The notes beneath the pieces were generated by a model, which had not been told where the DNA came from, did not search any database, and worked only from the letters and a program-made list of their open reading frames with translations. The position numbers were made by a program, and so were the translations under genes. A stretch of 64,000 nt of DNA from Deltaproteobacteria bacterium (lineage in GTDB: Bacteria; Myxococcota_A; Polyangia; Polyangiales; Ga0077539), in contig JADJAE010000002.1 in the NCBI GenBank assembly GCA_016704445.1, positions 1 to 64,000 of the forward strand, in the 5' to 3' direction. Below are positions 35,513 through 44,233 of this stretch, one piece after another (position 1 is the first letter of the stretch; the number at the start of each line of letters is the position of its first letter).

Positions 35513-37167
35513 GGCAGCGCCGCCCTTCCCAGCGTCCGCAGCGCCGCCATGGTCATCGCCTCGGCCCTCGCCTGCTTGTCGCCGATCGCCGGGAGCCTCG
35601 ACCGCTGCCTCGACCGCAGCAGCTCCGCCGCCTGGGCGCGCACCTCCCCGGGGCTCCAGCCCAGCTCCTCGCCCGCGATCACCGCGCCCGCCAGCGCGCA
35701 GTCGTTGCCGCCGCAGGCGCCCATCGCCAGGTTGGTGCGCCTCGCCACGTCCAGCAGGGTGCGCGCGTACTCGTGCTTCGCCGCCCAGCGCACCTCGCAG
35801 GCCAGCACCGGCTCGTGGCTGCACACCACCATCCTCCCCCGGCGGCCGCTGTCCGCGAGGATGGTCTCCGCGCGCGATCCGTGGCGGGTCACCAGGCGCT
35901 CGACGGCGAAGCGGGACAGCTCGAAGCGGGCCGCCAGCAGGTCGATGTCCGCCGGCCGGTCGCCGCCAGGCAGCGGCGACGAGTGCGTCGTGCACGGGGC
36001 GTGGTTGCCCAGCTTCGGGGCGATGAGGTCCGCGGCCTCCTGGGCGAACATCCGGTAGCTCGCCAGCTTGCCGCCGATGAGGGAGTAGAGGCCCTGCGCG
36101 CCGTGCGCCGCGTGGTCGACCACCTCGTGCTCCCTGGAGAGGGCGTCCTCCATCTTGCCCCAGGCGTAGAGCGACGGGCGCGCCCCGACGGTGACGCCGA
36201 TGATGCGGGCGTCGCGAACCCTCGGCAGCACCTGCTCGATGCCCTCCACCAGGTAGCGCACCTCGTCGGTGGTCACCGGGAGGTCGTCGAGGTCGGCGTA
36301 GGTGTCGTCGTCGGTGGTGCCGATGAGGGCGGTGTTGCCCCAGGGCTCGATGAAGATCTGCCGCCCGTCGACGGCGTCGGCCATCACCCCGATGTCCGTG
36401 ATGGGCCGGTCGAGGATGAGGTGCACGCCCTTGCCGGGGCGCACCCGCACGTGCTCCGAGACGCCCGCCGTGGCCGCGGTGATGGGGCTCCACGCGCCGG
36501 TGCAGTTGACCACCGCGCGGGCGCTGAACTCATAGGCCCGGCCGTCGATGCGGTCGCGCGCGGCGACGCCGGTGGCGCGGCCCTCCTCGACGACGATGCG
36601 CTCGACGCTGGTGTGCACGTAGAGCCGGCAGCCGTGCTCGACCGCGTCGATGGCGTTGGCGACGCACAGCCGGTTGCCGTAGATGCCCCACTCGTCGAAG
36701 GTGACCGAGCCGTAGAGCTCGTCCGAGCGAAGGCCCGGGACCAGGGTGAGGGTCTCCGCCGGGGTGAGCCGGGTGTGGGGCTTGCCTCGCTTGAGCGGCT
36801 GGTACTCGTCGTAGAGGGAGAAGAAGGCGTCGAAGGCGTCGAAGCGCACCCTGGCCACCGGCCCGCGGCCGTAGACCGGCATCACGAAGGGGGTGCGGAA
36901 GATCATGTGCGGCGCGATGGTCTGGATGTAGCCAGAGTCGACGCAGGACGAGCGGGTGACCGAGGGGTGCGTCGTGAGGTAGCGCGGCCCTCCATGGATC
37001 ATCCCGGACGAGTTGCCGCTCGCCCCGAAGGCCAGGTCGTTGCGCTCCAGCAGGATCACCCGGAGCCCGCGGAGGGAGAGGTCGCGCGCGAGGCCGGTGC
37101 CGTTCACGCCGCCGCCGATGATGAGCACGTCGCAGTCGGGCCGACGATGGGCGAGGTCAGTAGTCAT
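35509..37167 (-). CDS. glpA: FAD-dependent glycerol-3-phosphate dehydrogenase (GlpA type)
   Basis: The 552-aa protein has the N-terminal FAD motif (CDVLIIGGGVNGTGLARDL), the GlpA/GlpD core (GPRYLTTHPS, YDEYQPLKRG, LIGTTDDDTYADLDD, YSLIGGKLASYRMFAQEAAD), and a C-terminal BFD-like [2Fe-2S] domain (CSHEPVLACEV, MGACGGNDCALAGAV), which marks GlpA rather than GlpD. It oxidises glycerol 3-phosphate to dihydroxyacetone phosphate. The gene overlaps glpB by four bases and leads a three-gene operon. Confidence 0.9.
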   Translation of the reverse strand: MTTDLAHRRPDCDVLIIGGGVNGTGLARDLSLRGLRVILLERNDLAFGASGNSSGMIHGGPRYLTTHPSVTRSSCVDSGYIQTIAPHMIFRTPFVMPVYGRGPVARVRFDAFDAFFSLYDEYQPLKRGKPHTRLTPAETLTLVPGLRSDELYGSVTFDEWGIYGNRLCVANAIDAVEHGCRLYVHTSVERIVVEEGRATGVAARDRIDGRAYEFSARAVVNCTGAWSPITAATAGVSEHVRVRPGKGVHLILDRPITDIGVMADAVDGRQIFIEPWGNTALIGTTDDDTYADLDDLPVTTDEVRYLVEGIEQVLPRVRDARIIGVTVGARPSLYAWGKMEDALSREHEVVDHAAHGAQGLYSLIGGKLASYRMFAQEAADLIAPKLGNHAPCTTHSSPLPGGDRPADIDLLAARFELSRFAVERLVTRHGSRAETILADSGRRGRMVVCSHEPVLACEVRWAAKHEYARTLLDVARRTNLAMGACGGNDCALAGAVIAGEELGWSPGEVRAQAAELLRSRQRSRLPAIGDKQARAEAMTMAALRTLGRAALP

Positions 37168-37296
37168 AGGGTTGAGCGATTGGGGGCGCTTCGAGGCTCT
37201 CTCGTAGCGTCGGCGCGGAAGTTACTCCAGACCCTGTCGAGAGCACGAAGCATCGTGCGCATTGACGCCCCACATGGGGCACATCTCTGCGTGCGA

Positions 37297-37743
37297 TCAG
37301 CGACGCACGAGGTTGAGGGCGGTGGTCCGCAGCTCGTCGAGTTCGAAGGGCTTGCCCAGCACGCCCGCCGCTCCGACGCGCGCCGCCTCCGCCAGCACGG
37401 CGTCGTCGGGGAAGGCCGAGATCACCAGGATGACCGCGCCTGCGAGGGTCTGCTGTAGCTCGTCGAGCGCGCTCAGGCCGTCGCGACCGGGCAGGTGCAC
37501 GTCGCTCACCACCAGGGCCGGGGGCGAGTTGTCCTCCCGTCGGGTGCAGTACGCGATCTCGATGAGCTCCTCGGCGTTGCGGGCCTCGGAGACGATGAAG
37601 CCGTCCCTCGTCAACGCCTCGACGATGAGGCGCAGCAGCTCGGGGTCGTTCTCGGCGACGAGCGCCCCCGGGTGCCAGTCCGATGCGCCGTTGCCTCGCG
37701 ACGACTGGGCGGCGACCAGGGGACGGGCGAGGGAGACGGGCAT
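37297..37743 (-). CDS. Response-regulator receiver protein
   Basis: The 148-aa protein has a single receiver domain: LVAENDPELLRLIVEAL with acidic residues, VVSDVHLPGRDG carrying the phospho-accepting Asp, VILVISAFPDD, and VLGKPFELDEL with the conserved Lys. There is no output domain, so it would work through protein contacts. The ATG at 37743 follows AGGAGGG. It is separated from glpA by 129 bp. Confidence 0.88.
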   Translation of the reverse strand: MPVSLARPLVAAQSSRGNGASDWHPGALVAENDPELLRLIVEALTRDGFIVSEARNAEELIEIAYCTRREDNSPPALVVSDVHLPGRDGLSALDELQQTLAGAVILVISAFPDDAVLAEAARVGAAGVLGKPFELDELRTTALNLVRR

Positions 37744-37911
37744 CGAACCCTCCTTCGGACAGTGGTTGCGTGGTTGCTGTGGTTTTAGCCGTACTCGGCG
37801 AACCGTCCTCTGCACGCTGCGTACGAGGTTACCCCATGGAGCTCCAGGGAGTCACGCAGGCCCCGGGGCCCCTCCTACCGCGGAGCCTCCACCCTGTTGC
37901 ATGGTACGCCC

Positions 37912-40016
37912 ATGCACCGTCCCCATCGTCTCGCGGTCGTCGCGCTGCTCCTCGCCGGCTGTTCGAGCGGGGCCGTCGTCGGCTCCGACGCCGGGACCAC
38001 GACCACCCCCCCGGACAACCTCGACGACTGGGGCGGCGACCGCGGCAGCATGATGCAGTCCCCCGGCACCGGGGATTTCGGCATCGGGGAGATGTCCACC
38101 GATCCGCCCGAGATGGAGCCCTCGGAGGGCGACGCGCCCACGGAGCCCGAGTCACCTCCCGAGGAGGACCCCACCGTGGACGTGCCCGACGAGGACGGCG
38201 TGACGCCGCGCGACCCGGACGAGGGCGCCGACCCGGACGCCCGCAGCGGCATCGATCCTCCGGTCATGGGCGCCTCCACGGAGGTTCCCCTCGCCGAGCC
38301 CCTCTCGGACAACGACCCCGGGGGCGAGGACCCGATGGCCGTCAGCGACCCGCCGTACCAGACGGCCGTGCCGACGGTGCAGCGACGGTGGTTTCGTACC
38401 CCTGCGGGCTCGCCCATCTTCCTCAACGGGGTGAACACCGTCTACGGCGGCTCCTTCTCGCCGCGCATCGGCCCCTACCTCGCAGCCCACGCCCCCGCCG
38501 AGGAGTGGCGTCGTATGTCCTCTCGCAGCACCTACGGCCTCAACTGGATCGGCTCGTGGATCGCCCACGACAACCCCGTCATCGCCACCGCCAACGCCCC
38601 CTACGGCGCGGTGCTCAGCGTCTCGCCCGCGGCGCAGCTCCGCCAGCGCGGCGACGCCTCGGCGCCCGCCAGCGTGCGCTCCGACGGTCAGCCCTTCTCC
38701 CCGCGCGGCCACTGGCTCCAGGACCCGCGCTCCCCGGCGGCCGCACGATGTTCTGCGGCGGCATCTCGCGGCGCACGTTCGGTGATCCCTTCAACCCCGA
38801 CTATCAGCGCGAGGTCGCGGCGCAGCTCGAGACGCAGGTCGCACGGCACCGCCACCGTCGCAACCTCGTCCTCTACTACATGGGCAATGAGCAGGGCCTC
38901 GGCGACTACACCCGCGAGCGCTCGCCCACCGGGGCCACCCCCGACCCCGCGTACTGCGCCCGGGGCACCGGCATCGCCGACCTCCGCCGCTTCGTCTGGA
39001 CCGAGTGTCCCAACATCAGCTCGATCGACCTACCGCTCTGCGCGCCTCATGCGCTGGCGTCGTTTCTGCGCTTCCGCTACGCCGACATCGCCGCGCTCAA
39101 CGCCGCCTGGGGCGCCAGCTACGCGAGCTTCGACGCCCTCCTCGCCGACCGCCCGCAGCCCACTGCCGGCGCGCGCGGCGACGACCTCGCGGACTTCGCC
39201 CTCACGCTCGTGCGCCAGTACGTGCGCGTCACCACCGAGGCGATCCGCCGCGCGGACACCCAGGAGAACGGCATGGTGCTCCGCCCTCGCGCCCGGCCCA
39301 TCGCGTCGCCGCGCCTGGCCATCGCGACCGACCGCGGGTTTCACTTCTACAGCTTCGGCGGCGCCGCCGATCCCTCGACCACCGGCGGCGAGGTGCCCGA
39401 CCCGCACCCCCGCCGCACCGCCGGTGCGCATCGACCCTAACGCCAACCCCGAGCTCGATCCGAGCACGGTGCGCTTCGACCCGTACCGCGCCTTCGGCCG
39501 CTACCAGTCGCAGCCCGAGGCGGGCTTCGACATCATCGCGGTCAACGCCTACACCGGGGCCGCGCGCTTCCCGAGCGCTGGCTCCACACGGGCTTCGCCC
39601 GGCTTCGCTCGGCCTCCGGCCGCCCGCTGATGGTGAGCGAGTTCGGCCTCCGGCTGCGCGACGCCTGCTGGACCAACTCGGGCGGCGCGACCTCCTACGT
39701 CGGCGGCTCCGCCCGCTGGACCGAGGGCGACCCCCGCGACGTCGAGCGAGGGCGCCGCTACGCGAGCCAGGTGCGGCAGCTCATCCGGGAGGGCGCGCTC
39801 GCCGTGAGCTGGCACCGCTGGCTCGACGATGAGCGCCCGGCGGCGGCAGGAGCGCCGAGGGTGGCGGCGTGCAACAACCGCCAGCGGACCAACGGTCAGC
39901 GGAAGGGCCTGCTGCACGGCAACGGCGTGCGCTACTGGGGCCTCTACCGGGGCATCCACTCGTTCAACCTGTCGCTCTACTCCAACGTCCGCTCGGTGCG
40001 CTCGTGGTGGCAGTGA
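37912..40016 (+). CDS. GH42-like (clan GH-A) lipoprotein, several frameshifts
   Basis: The protein starts with a lipoprotein signal (LAVVALLLAGCSS) and a long acidic Asp/Glu/Pro linker (about residues 25-150). It then resembles glycoside hydrolase family 42: FLNGVNTVYGGSFSPRIGPY, NLVLYYMGNEQGLGDYT (acid/base Glu candidate), FLRFRYADIAALNAAWGASY, FDIIAVNAYTG and MVSEFGLRLRD (nucleophile Glu candidate). The frame changes near 38745, 39400 and 39580. After rejoining, the protein is about 700 aa and ends at 40016. A surface beta-galactosidase-like enzyme is the best guess; the substrate is unknown. Confidence 0.7.
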
Positions 40017-40086
40017 GCGATGCTCGCGACGCGTTGACGAAGCGCCCTCCGCTCTCCAACGTGCTCTCCCCGAGAGGACCCCATCG

Positions 40087-40574
40087 ATGACCACCCGCCC
40101 CAAGCTCTCCCCCGCTGGCTTCGACGTCTCGCGCCTCGCCACGGGCGACATCGAGTCGCTCGCGGCCACGCTCAGCCCCGACGAGCGCCATGTGATCCTG
40201 GCGCACGGCACCGAGCGGCCCTTCTGCGGGACGCTGCTCGACAACAAGAAGCACGGCACCTACGTGTGCCGCCTCTGCGCGCTGCCGCTGTTCAGCTCGC
40301 GGGCGAAGTTCGACTCCGGCACCGGCTGGCCCAGCTTCTTCCAGCCCTACGCGCCCGAGCACGTCGAGGAGATCACCGACGAGAGCTACGGATGGTGCGC
40401 ACGGAGATCCGATGCCAGCGCTGCGGCGGGCACCTGGGGCACGTGTTCCCGGATGGTCCTCCGCCGACGAGGCAGCGGTACTGCCTCAACTCGGCCTCGC
40501 TTGAGTTCGTCGAGGAGGGACACAGCCTCCCGCAGCGCGTCGACAGCGACCGCGGCGCCCCGCGCACGGGCTGA
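40087..40574 (+). CDS. msrB: Peptide-methionine (R)-S-oxide reductase MsrB, one frameshift
   Basis: MsrB repairs oxidised methionine (R-sulfoxide) in proteins. The core motifs are present: GTYVCRLCALPLFSS with the first zinc CxxC, FDSGTGWPSFFQP, then after a frame change near 40392, VRTEIRCQRCGGHLGHVFPDG with the second CxxC, and RYCLNSASLEF with the catalytic Cys. One base is missing between DESYG and MVRTE. Length (about 160 aa) is normal. Confidence 0.9.
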
Positions 40575-40580
40575 GAGCCC

Positions 40581-41516
40581 TCAGCGAAGCGCCGAGACGT
40601 CCCCCTCGTCCGCGCACACCTCGGCCTCCAGGGGCTCTGCTCCGCTCGGCCCTCCCAGCACCCGCAGCGGAACCCTGAAGCACCGCGCGCCGTCGACCAC
40701 CCTGCCCCCGTCGGTGAGCCGCGCCCGTGCGCCCGTGCGTCCCGCGGGGCTGCCGTCGGCCCATCGCAGCCGGGCGCCGCGGCGCACCGCCCAGCGCGCC
40801 CCCGGCGGATCATCCCCGCGATCGTCGACGTCCAGCTCCAGCGCGGGCAGCACGGCCCCATCGGCGACCACGGCCTCGAAGCGCACGCAGGGCGTCGCCA
40901 CCACCACCCGCGCGCCCTCTCCGGTCGCGCGACGGGAGAGCACATACACGGGCGGGTCGCGGGTCACCTCCGCGGTCGCCCCCTCGGGGAGCGTGACGCG
41001 GGTTCCGGGGGCGAGCCGCTCGGCGCGAGCGACGGGGCGATCGGGCTGCGGAGCAGGGTGTTCCAGTGCCGTGGTGGGGGCGGCGGAGAGGGTGAGGCGC
41101 AGGCCCGCGTGGTCGAGCCCTGACGCTCCGCGCAGCGCGACCCCGGGCTGCACCGAGAGGCTCCCCTGCGGGCCCGAGAGGGAGATCGGCGCGGCGAGCA
41201 CCGGAGCGATCGACGACGAGCGCGCGAAGAAGCGCAGGCGCATTCCCCCAGGGGGAGCGAGCGACGGGGCGCACTGCCTCGCGGAGGTCGGCATGGTCTC
41301 CAGCTCCACCCACTCGCCGCGAGCGCGCACCCGGCGCAGCGTGGCCCCGACCGCGACGGTGACGCCAGGCGCCTGGTCGTCGGGGCGGGTGCGGAGGGTG
41401 GTTCCTTCGTGGACGCGCACGAAGCGGTGCGCAGGCCGCGCGGCGGGCGCGGGTCGCTGAGCGGAGGCGCAGGCCAGCGGCAGCGCCGCGAACAGGGAGA
41501 GCAGCAGTGGGCGCAT
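40581..41516 (-). CDS. Lipoprotein with SH3-like N-terminal segment
   Basis: The 311-aa protein has a lipobox (LFAALPLACAS, Cys near 15). Residues about 30-80 (FVRVHEGTTLRTRPDDQAPG, GEWVELET) look like a bacterial SH3 domain, often a cell-wall-binding module. The remainder is beta-rich, with paired Cys (ATPCVRFEAV, GARCFRVPL). No family is assigned. The start at 41516 is chosen by the signal peptide; a longer upstream frame lacks it. It converges with msrB and is divergent from the next lipoprotein gene. Confidence 0.68.
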   Translation of the reverse strand: MRPLLLSLFAALPLACASAQRPAPAARPAHRFVRVHEGTTLRTRPDDQAPGVTVAVGATLRRVRARGEWVELETMPTSARQCAPSLAPPGGMRLRFFARSSSIAPVLAAPISLSGPQGSLSVQPGVALRGASGLDHAGLRLTLSAAPTTALEHPAPQPDRPVARAERLAPGTRVTLPEGATAEVTRDPPVYVLSRRATGEGARVVVATPCVRFEAVVADGAVLPALELDVDDRGDDPPGARWAVRRGARLRWADGSPAGRTGARARLTDGGRVVDGARCFRVPLRVLGGPSGAEPLEAEVCADEGDVSALR

Positions 41517-41640
41517 CGGAGGAGTTAGGGGCGCGAGGGTACTATCAGCGCCTCCGAAGGGGGGACGCATCAGGACGCAGGGGTGACCCGGACGGCGACG
41601 CGACGGCGCGATCCGCGTCGGTGGGGTTTGCGTCGGTTGC

Positions 41641-41646
41641 TACGAT
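41641..41646 (+). promoter_or_regulatory. -10-like box with short leader
   Basis: TACGAT (TAnnnT) lies 7 nt before the ATG at 41654 of the small lipoprotein gene, so transcription would start at or next to the start codon (near-leaderless). It is part of a recurring pattern in this window. Confidence 0.4.
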
Positions 41647-41653
41647 GGCCCCC

Positions 41654-42039
41654 ATGCGCAGCGTCCTCCATGGGTTGTCCCTCGCGTCCTTGCTCGTGGC
41701 CTGCTCGGGCAGCCAGACCCCGGCGAGCTCACCGCCTCCGCCGCCCCGAGCGCTCCCGTCGTGGTCGACGCCGGAGCCCCCGCCGTCTCGGCGTGCGCCG
41801 CGGTGCTGTGTGCGCCCGACACGCGCTGCGAGGAGACCCACGGCGTCGCGAGCTGCGTCCCCATCATGCGCCCGCGTCGAAGCTTCTGCGGCGGCATCGC
41901 GGCCATCCGATGCCCCGATGGAGGGCGGTGCGTCGACGATCCCGACGACGACTGCGACCCGGCCCGCGGGGGCCGCGACTGCGGCGGCGTCTGCGAGCCC
42001 GCGGCGGCGAGCCCGGGCCCCGCAGCGGGAGGGCATTGA
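41654..42039 (+). CDS. Small Cys-rich lipoprotein, one frameshift
   Basis: The signal (VLHGLSLASLLVACSGS) ends in lipobox Cys about residue 17. The frame then shifts at about 41750 and continues VVVDAGAPAVSACAAVLCAPDTRCEE, with GVASCVP and PDGGRCVDDPDDDCDP to a TGA at 42037-42039. It is about 128 aa, rich in paired Cys, similar in style to the other Cys-rich surface proteins here. The function is unknown. Confidence 0.6.
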
Positions 42040-42084
42040 CGCCGACGGGACGTCGGCTTCGCCTGGGCCGAGCGCGACGGTTGG

Positions 42085-42103
42085 AGGGCTGTGGTCAGGG
42101 CGT
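42085..42103. repeat. Short copy of the nuclease-family 3' boundary
   Basis: GGAGGGCTGTGGTCAGGGC matches 42961-42979 at 18 of 19 positions, the latter being the stop-codon region of the decayed nuclease-family copy C. It lies just upstream of the UPF0175 gene and may be the scar of another insertion or deletion of that family. Confidence 0.4.
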
Positions 42104-42161
42104 CGGTGAAGCCAGCCGTGGCGGTTGGCGGCCGCTCCTCCCGGTGGCACGCTCGCGGACG

Positions 42162-42431
42162 ATGGCCGCGCCACACACGCTCACGATCGAATACGGCGAC
42201 GACGTCCTGCTCAGCGTTGGGCTGTCTGCGGAGCAGTTCGCGCGGGAGGCGAAGTTCCTCCTGGCCGCACGGCTCTACGAGCTCGGGCGTTTGACGGCGG
42301 GGCAGGCCGCCGGGCTGGCGGCCATCGGGCGCGTGGAGTTCTTCGGTCGGCTGGCGGCCGTCGGGGTGAACATGGTCAATCTCCGCCCCGAGGATGCGGA
42401 CGACGAGATCCGGTTCGGCCGCGGTGGCTGA
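42162..42431 (+). CDS. UPF0175-family antitoxin
   Basis: The 89-aa protein follows the UPF0175 pattern: an acidic N-terminus, VLLSVGLSAEQFAREAKFLLAARLYELG, then an HTH-like GQAAGLAAIGRVEFFGRLAA and an acidic tail. UPF0175 proteins are DNA-binding antitoxins usually encoded just before DUF3368 PIN-like toxins, as here. The stop overlaps the GTG of the toxin gene. Confidence 0.85.
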   Translation: MAAPHTLTIEYGDDVLLSVGLSAEQFAREAKFLLAARLYELGRLTAGQAAGLAAIGRVEFFGRLAAVGVNMVNLRPEDADDEIRFGRGG

Positions 42432-42895
42432 ACGACTGGTCATCAACACGGGTCCGGTGGTCGCGCTTGCGCGGATCGGAGAGCTCGACCTCGTCCCCAG
42501 GCTGGGCCTCGATGTCGTCTGCCCGAGCGAAGTTCGTGCAGAGCTCGATGCAGGTGTCGCGGCGGAACACCCGGCCGCCGACGTCCCGTGGATCACGGTG
42601 ATTCCCTGACGGCGCCTCCTCTTCCGATCGCCGCCATCGTGCTCGATGCCGGGGAGGCGGCGGTGATACAGCTCGCGCTCGAACTGAGCGTCACGCGAGT
42701 CTGCATCGACGACTGGAAGGGACGGCGGGCAGCGAAGGCGGTCGGACTCGAGGTCACGGGCTGGGGCCGCTGCTGCGGGCGCGCACGCTCGGATTGATCC
42801 CCGCCGTGCGGCCGCTGATCGAGAGGGCCGTCGCCGCGGGGGTCGGCTACGACGCCGAGCTGATCCGCCGGGTGCTTGCGTCCGTCGGCGAGTGA
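42424..42895 (+). CDS. DUF3368 PIN-like toxin, two frameshifts
   Basis: A GTG at 42424 opens VAERLVINTGPVVALARIG, the DUF3368 start with the first PIN Asp replaced by Asn in VINTGP. The frame then breaks at about 42605, continues IVLDAGEAAVIQLALELS and VCIDDWKGRRAA (later PIN acidic residues), breaks again near 42750, and ends GLIPAVRPLIERAVAAG with RRVLASVGE to a TGA at 42893-42895. It is the expected partner of the UPF0175 antitoxin, overlapping it by eight bases. It may be inactive as sequenced. Confidence 0.75.
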
Positions 42896-42972
42896 CCTTC
42901 GGGGCGCTCCGAGGCTGATGGCAAGTGCGAGCAGCCGCGGACGGAGCGGGTGGATGGGGCGGAGGGCTATGG

Positions 42973-43575
42973 TCAGGGCTCGGCGAGGACGGCTTCGATG
43001 GAGGCCGCGTCGAGGGCGCGATCGGCCCAGCGTTCGAGGAGGGCGGTCTCGGTGGTCGCGAGGAGGCGGGCCTCGGTCGCGGAGCTCACCTCGAGGCCGC
43101 GACGCCGGAGGATTCTCAGCAGCATCAGCGCCTCGCCGCGGGCCTCGCCGCGGGCCTCGCTCTCGGCCTGCAGCCGGGCTCCGCGCCGCTTCATGACGTC
43201 TTCTTCCCAGCGCTCCAGCGCGGGGTTGTAGGGCAGTTGGTCGATGTCGATCATCTCCGTGCTCCTCAGCTTCTTCACGACCGACGGGTGAGAGATGGCC
43301 ATTGATGCCTCGCTGCATTGACTGTCGCAATCGCTCGTCCCGGAACTCCCCGCTCGCTCCATGGCGCGTCGCAGCACGGCCACGGCTCGCGCCCCCCAGC
43401 GGCCCTGCATCACCCACGCGGCGAAGACCGCCAGCTCGGGCGGTCCGCGCGTGAGCATCGCGTCGGCCTCGGGGGAGCCCAGCCGCTGCACCGTCGGGGC
43501 GACGCCCCAGCGGGTTCCGCCCGTGTGATGAGAGGCGATCGTCGCGGCCCAGCGCGCGTCGCGGCTGGAGCAGCG
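42973..43575 (-). pseudogene. Decayed nuclease-family copy C, N-terminus missing
   Basis: This 3' part of a divergent relative of copies A and B shows RWAATIASHHTGGTRWGVAPT and GPPELAVFAAWVM (matching RPELALFAAW in copy A), then a tail with EARGEARGEALMLLRIL (the KLEG-repeat equivalent) and LLATTETALLERW to a TGA at 42973-42975. The N-terminal nuclease half is absent, so this is a truncated remnant. It lies between two toxin-antitoxin pairs. Confidence 0.7.
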
Positions 43576-43603
43576 GGCGCCTGCACCGCCGGTGAGCGTC
43601 TGG

Positions 43604-43609
43604 TAGTGT
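43604..43609 (+). promoter_or_regulatory. -10-like box, leaderless start
   Basis: TAGTGT lies 6 nt before the ATG at 43616 of the AbrB/AF2212-like antitoxin gene. The expected transcription start is at or within a base or two of the ATG. Confidence 0.4.
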
Positions 43610-43615
43610 CCCGGA

Positions 43616-43930
43616 ATGGTCTGGCACATCCACGGACGCGTGCGGGGCGGTCGCCTCCTGATCGATGAACCGACGGATCTCCCCGAGGGCGCTGACGTGC
43701 AGCTCGCGGTGGTCGACCTCGGAGACGACCTCGACCGCGAGAGAGCGCCCGGCCTCAAGCTGGCGCTGACCGAAGCGGCGGGTGAGCTCGCGCGAGGCGA
43801 GGGCATCCCCGCGGAGCAGGTGCTGGCCGAGCTACGCGCGCGCTCGCGTGAGCGACGCACCGACGCTGACGATCGTCATCGCGCCTCGGGCCCGGGTGCA
43901 GCTCATCACGGTGGACGAGTGGTGGCGTGA
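43616..43930 (+). CDS. AF2212/AbrB-like antitoxin
   Basis: Up to 104 aa. Residues 1-45 (HIHGRVRGGRLLIDEPTDLPEG, VQLAVVDLGDD) resemble short AF2212-like/AbrB-type antitoxins. The helical part ends IPAEQVLAELRARSRE. The remaining frame (ADDRHRASGPGAAHHGG) overlaps the toxin gene for about 80 bases and looks like a shadow, so the true end is probably near 43850, where a one-base shift gives a TGA overlapping the toxin GTG. Confidence 0.65.
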   Translation: MVWHIHGRVRGGRLLIDEPTDLPEGADVQLAVVDLGDDLDRERAPGLKLALTEAAGELARGEGIPAEQVLAELRARSRERRTDADDRHRASGPGAAHHGGRVVA

Positions 43931-44164
43931 GCACCGACCCGAGCCCCGGAGCTCATCCAGTTGGAGTTCGGGGAGGCACTGAGCAGCAGGACTGCGCCCA
44001 GAAGCGGGGTCTTCGTGCTGGGCGCTCCGGTGCCCGGCCTGCGGCGCGTGCTGCTCGTCCGCACGCGTTATCACGTCTCCTACGTGTTCGATGAGCAGCG
44101 AGCGACAGTGGAGATCATGGCCGTCTGGCATGCGATGCGTGGGCGCGGCCCCGTGCTCCGCTAG
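43848..44164 (+). CDS. ParE/RelE-type toxin, one frameshift
   Basis: The GTG at 43848 opens VSDAPTLTIVIAPRARVQ and WWREHRPE. The frame breaks near 43941-43946 and continues IQLEFGEALSS, then PVPGLRRVLLVRTRYHVSY with the closing YVFDEQRATVEIMAVWHAMRG. The C-terminal beta sheet and charged residues are typical of ParE/RelE toxins. Paired with the upstream antitoxin. Confidence 0.75.
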
Positions 44165-44220
44165 CGTTCCCCGAGCGCGCCTGACGGATGGCGGAGGCGG
44201 CGGTGGTGGCGGGCGTCTGG

Positions 44221-44226
44221 TAGCGT
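44221..44226 (+). promoter_or_regulatory. -10-like box, leaderless start
   Basis: TAGCGT lies 7 nt before the ATG at 44234 of the first Cys-rich lipoprotein gene. The same 18-bp context (CGTCTGGTAGCGTCGCGG) recurs before the second lipoprotein gene. Confidence 0.5.
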
Positions 44227-44233
44227 CGCGGCC

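Noticed and set aside
42927..42947. 21-bp match to the start of the lipoprotein genes (GCGAGCAGCCGCGGACGGAG)
   Set aside because: Short and GC-rich; with no flanking similarity it may be coincidental, so no feature was assigned.
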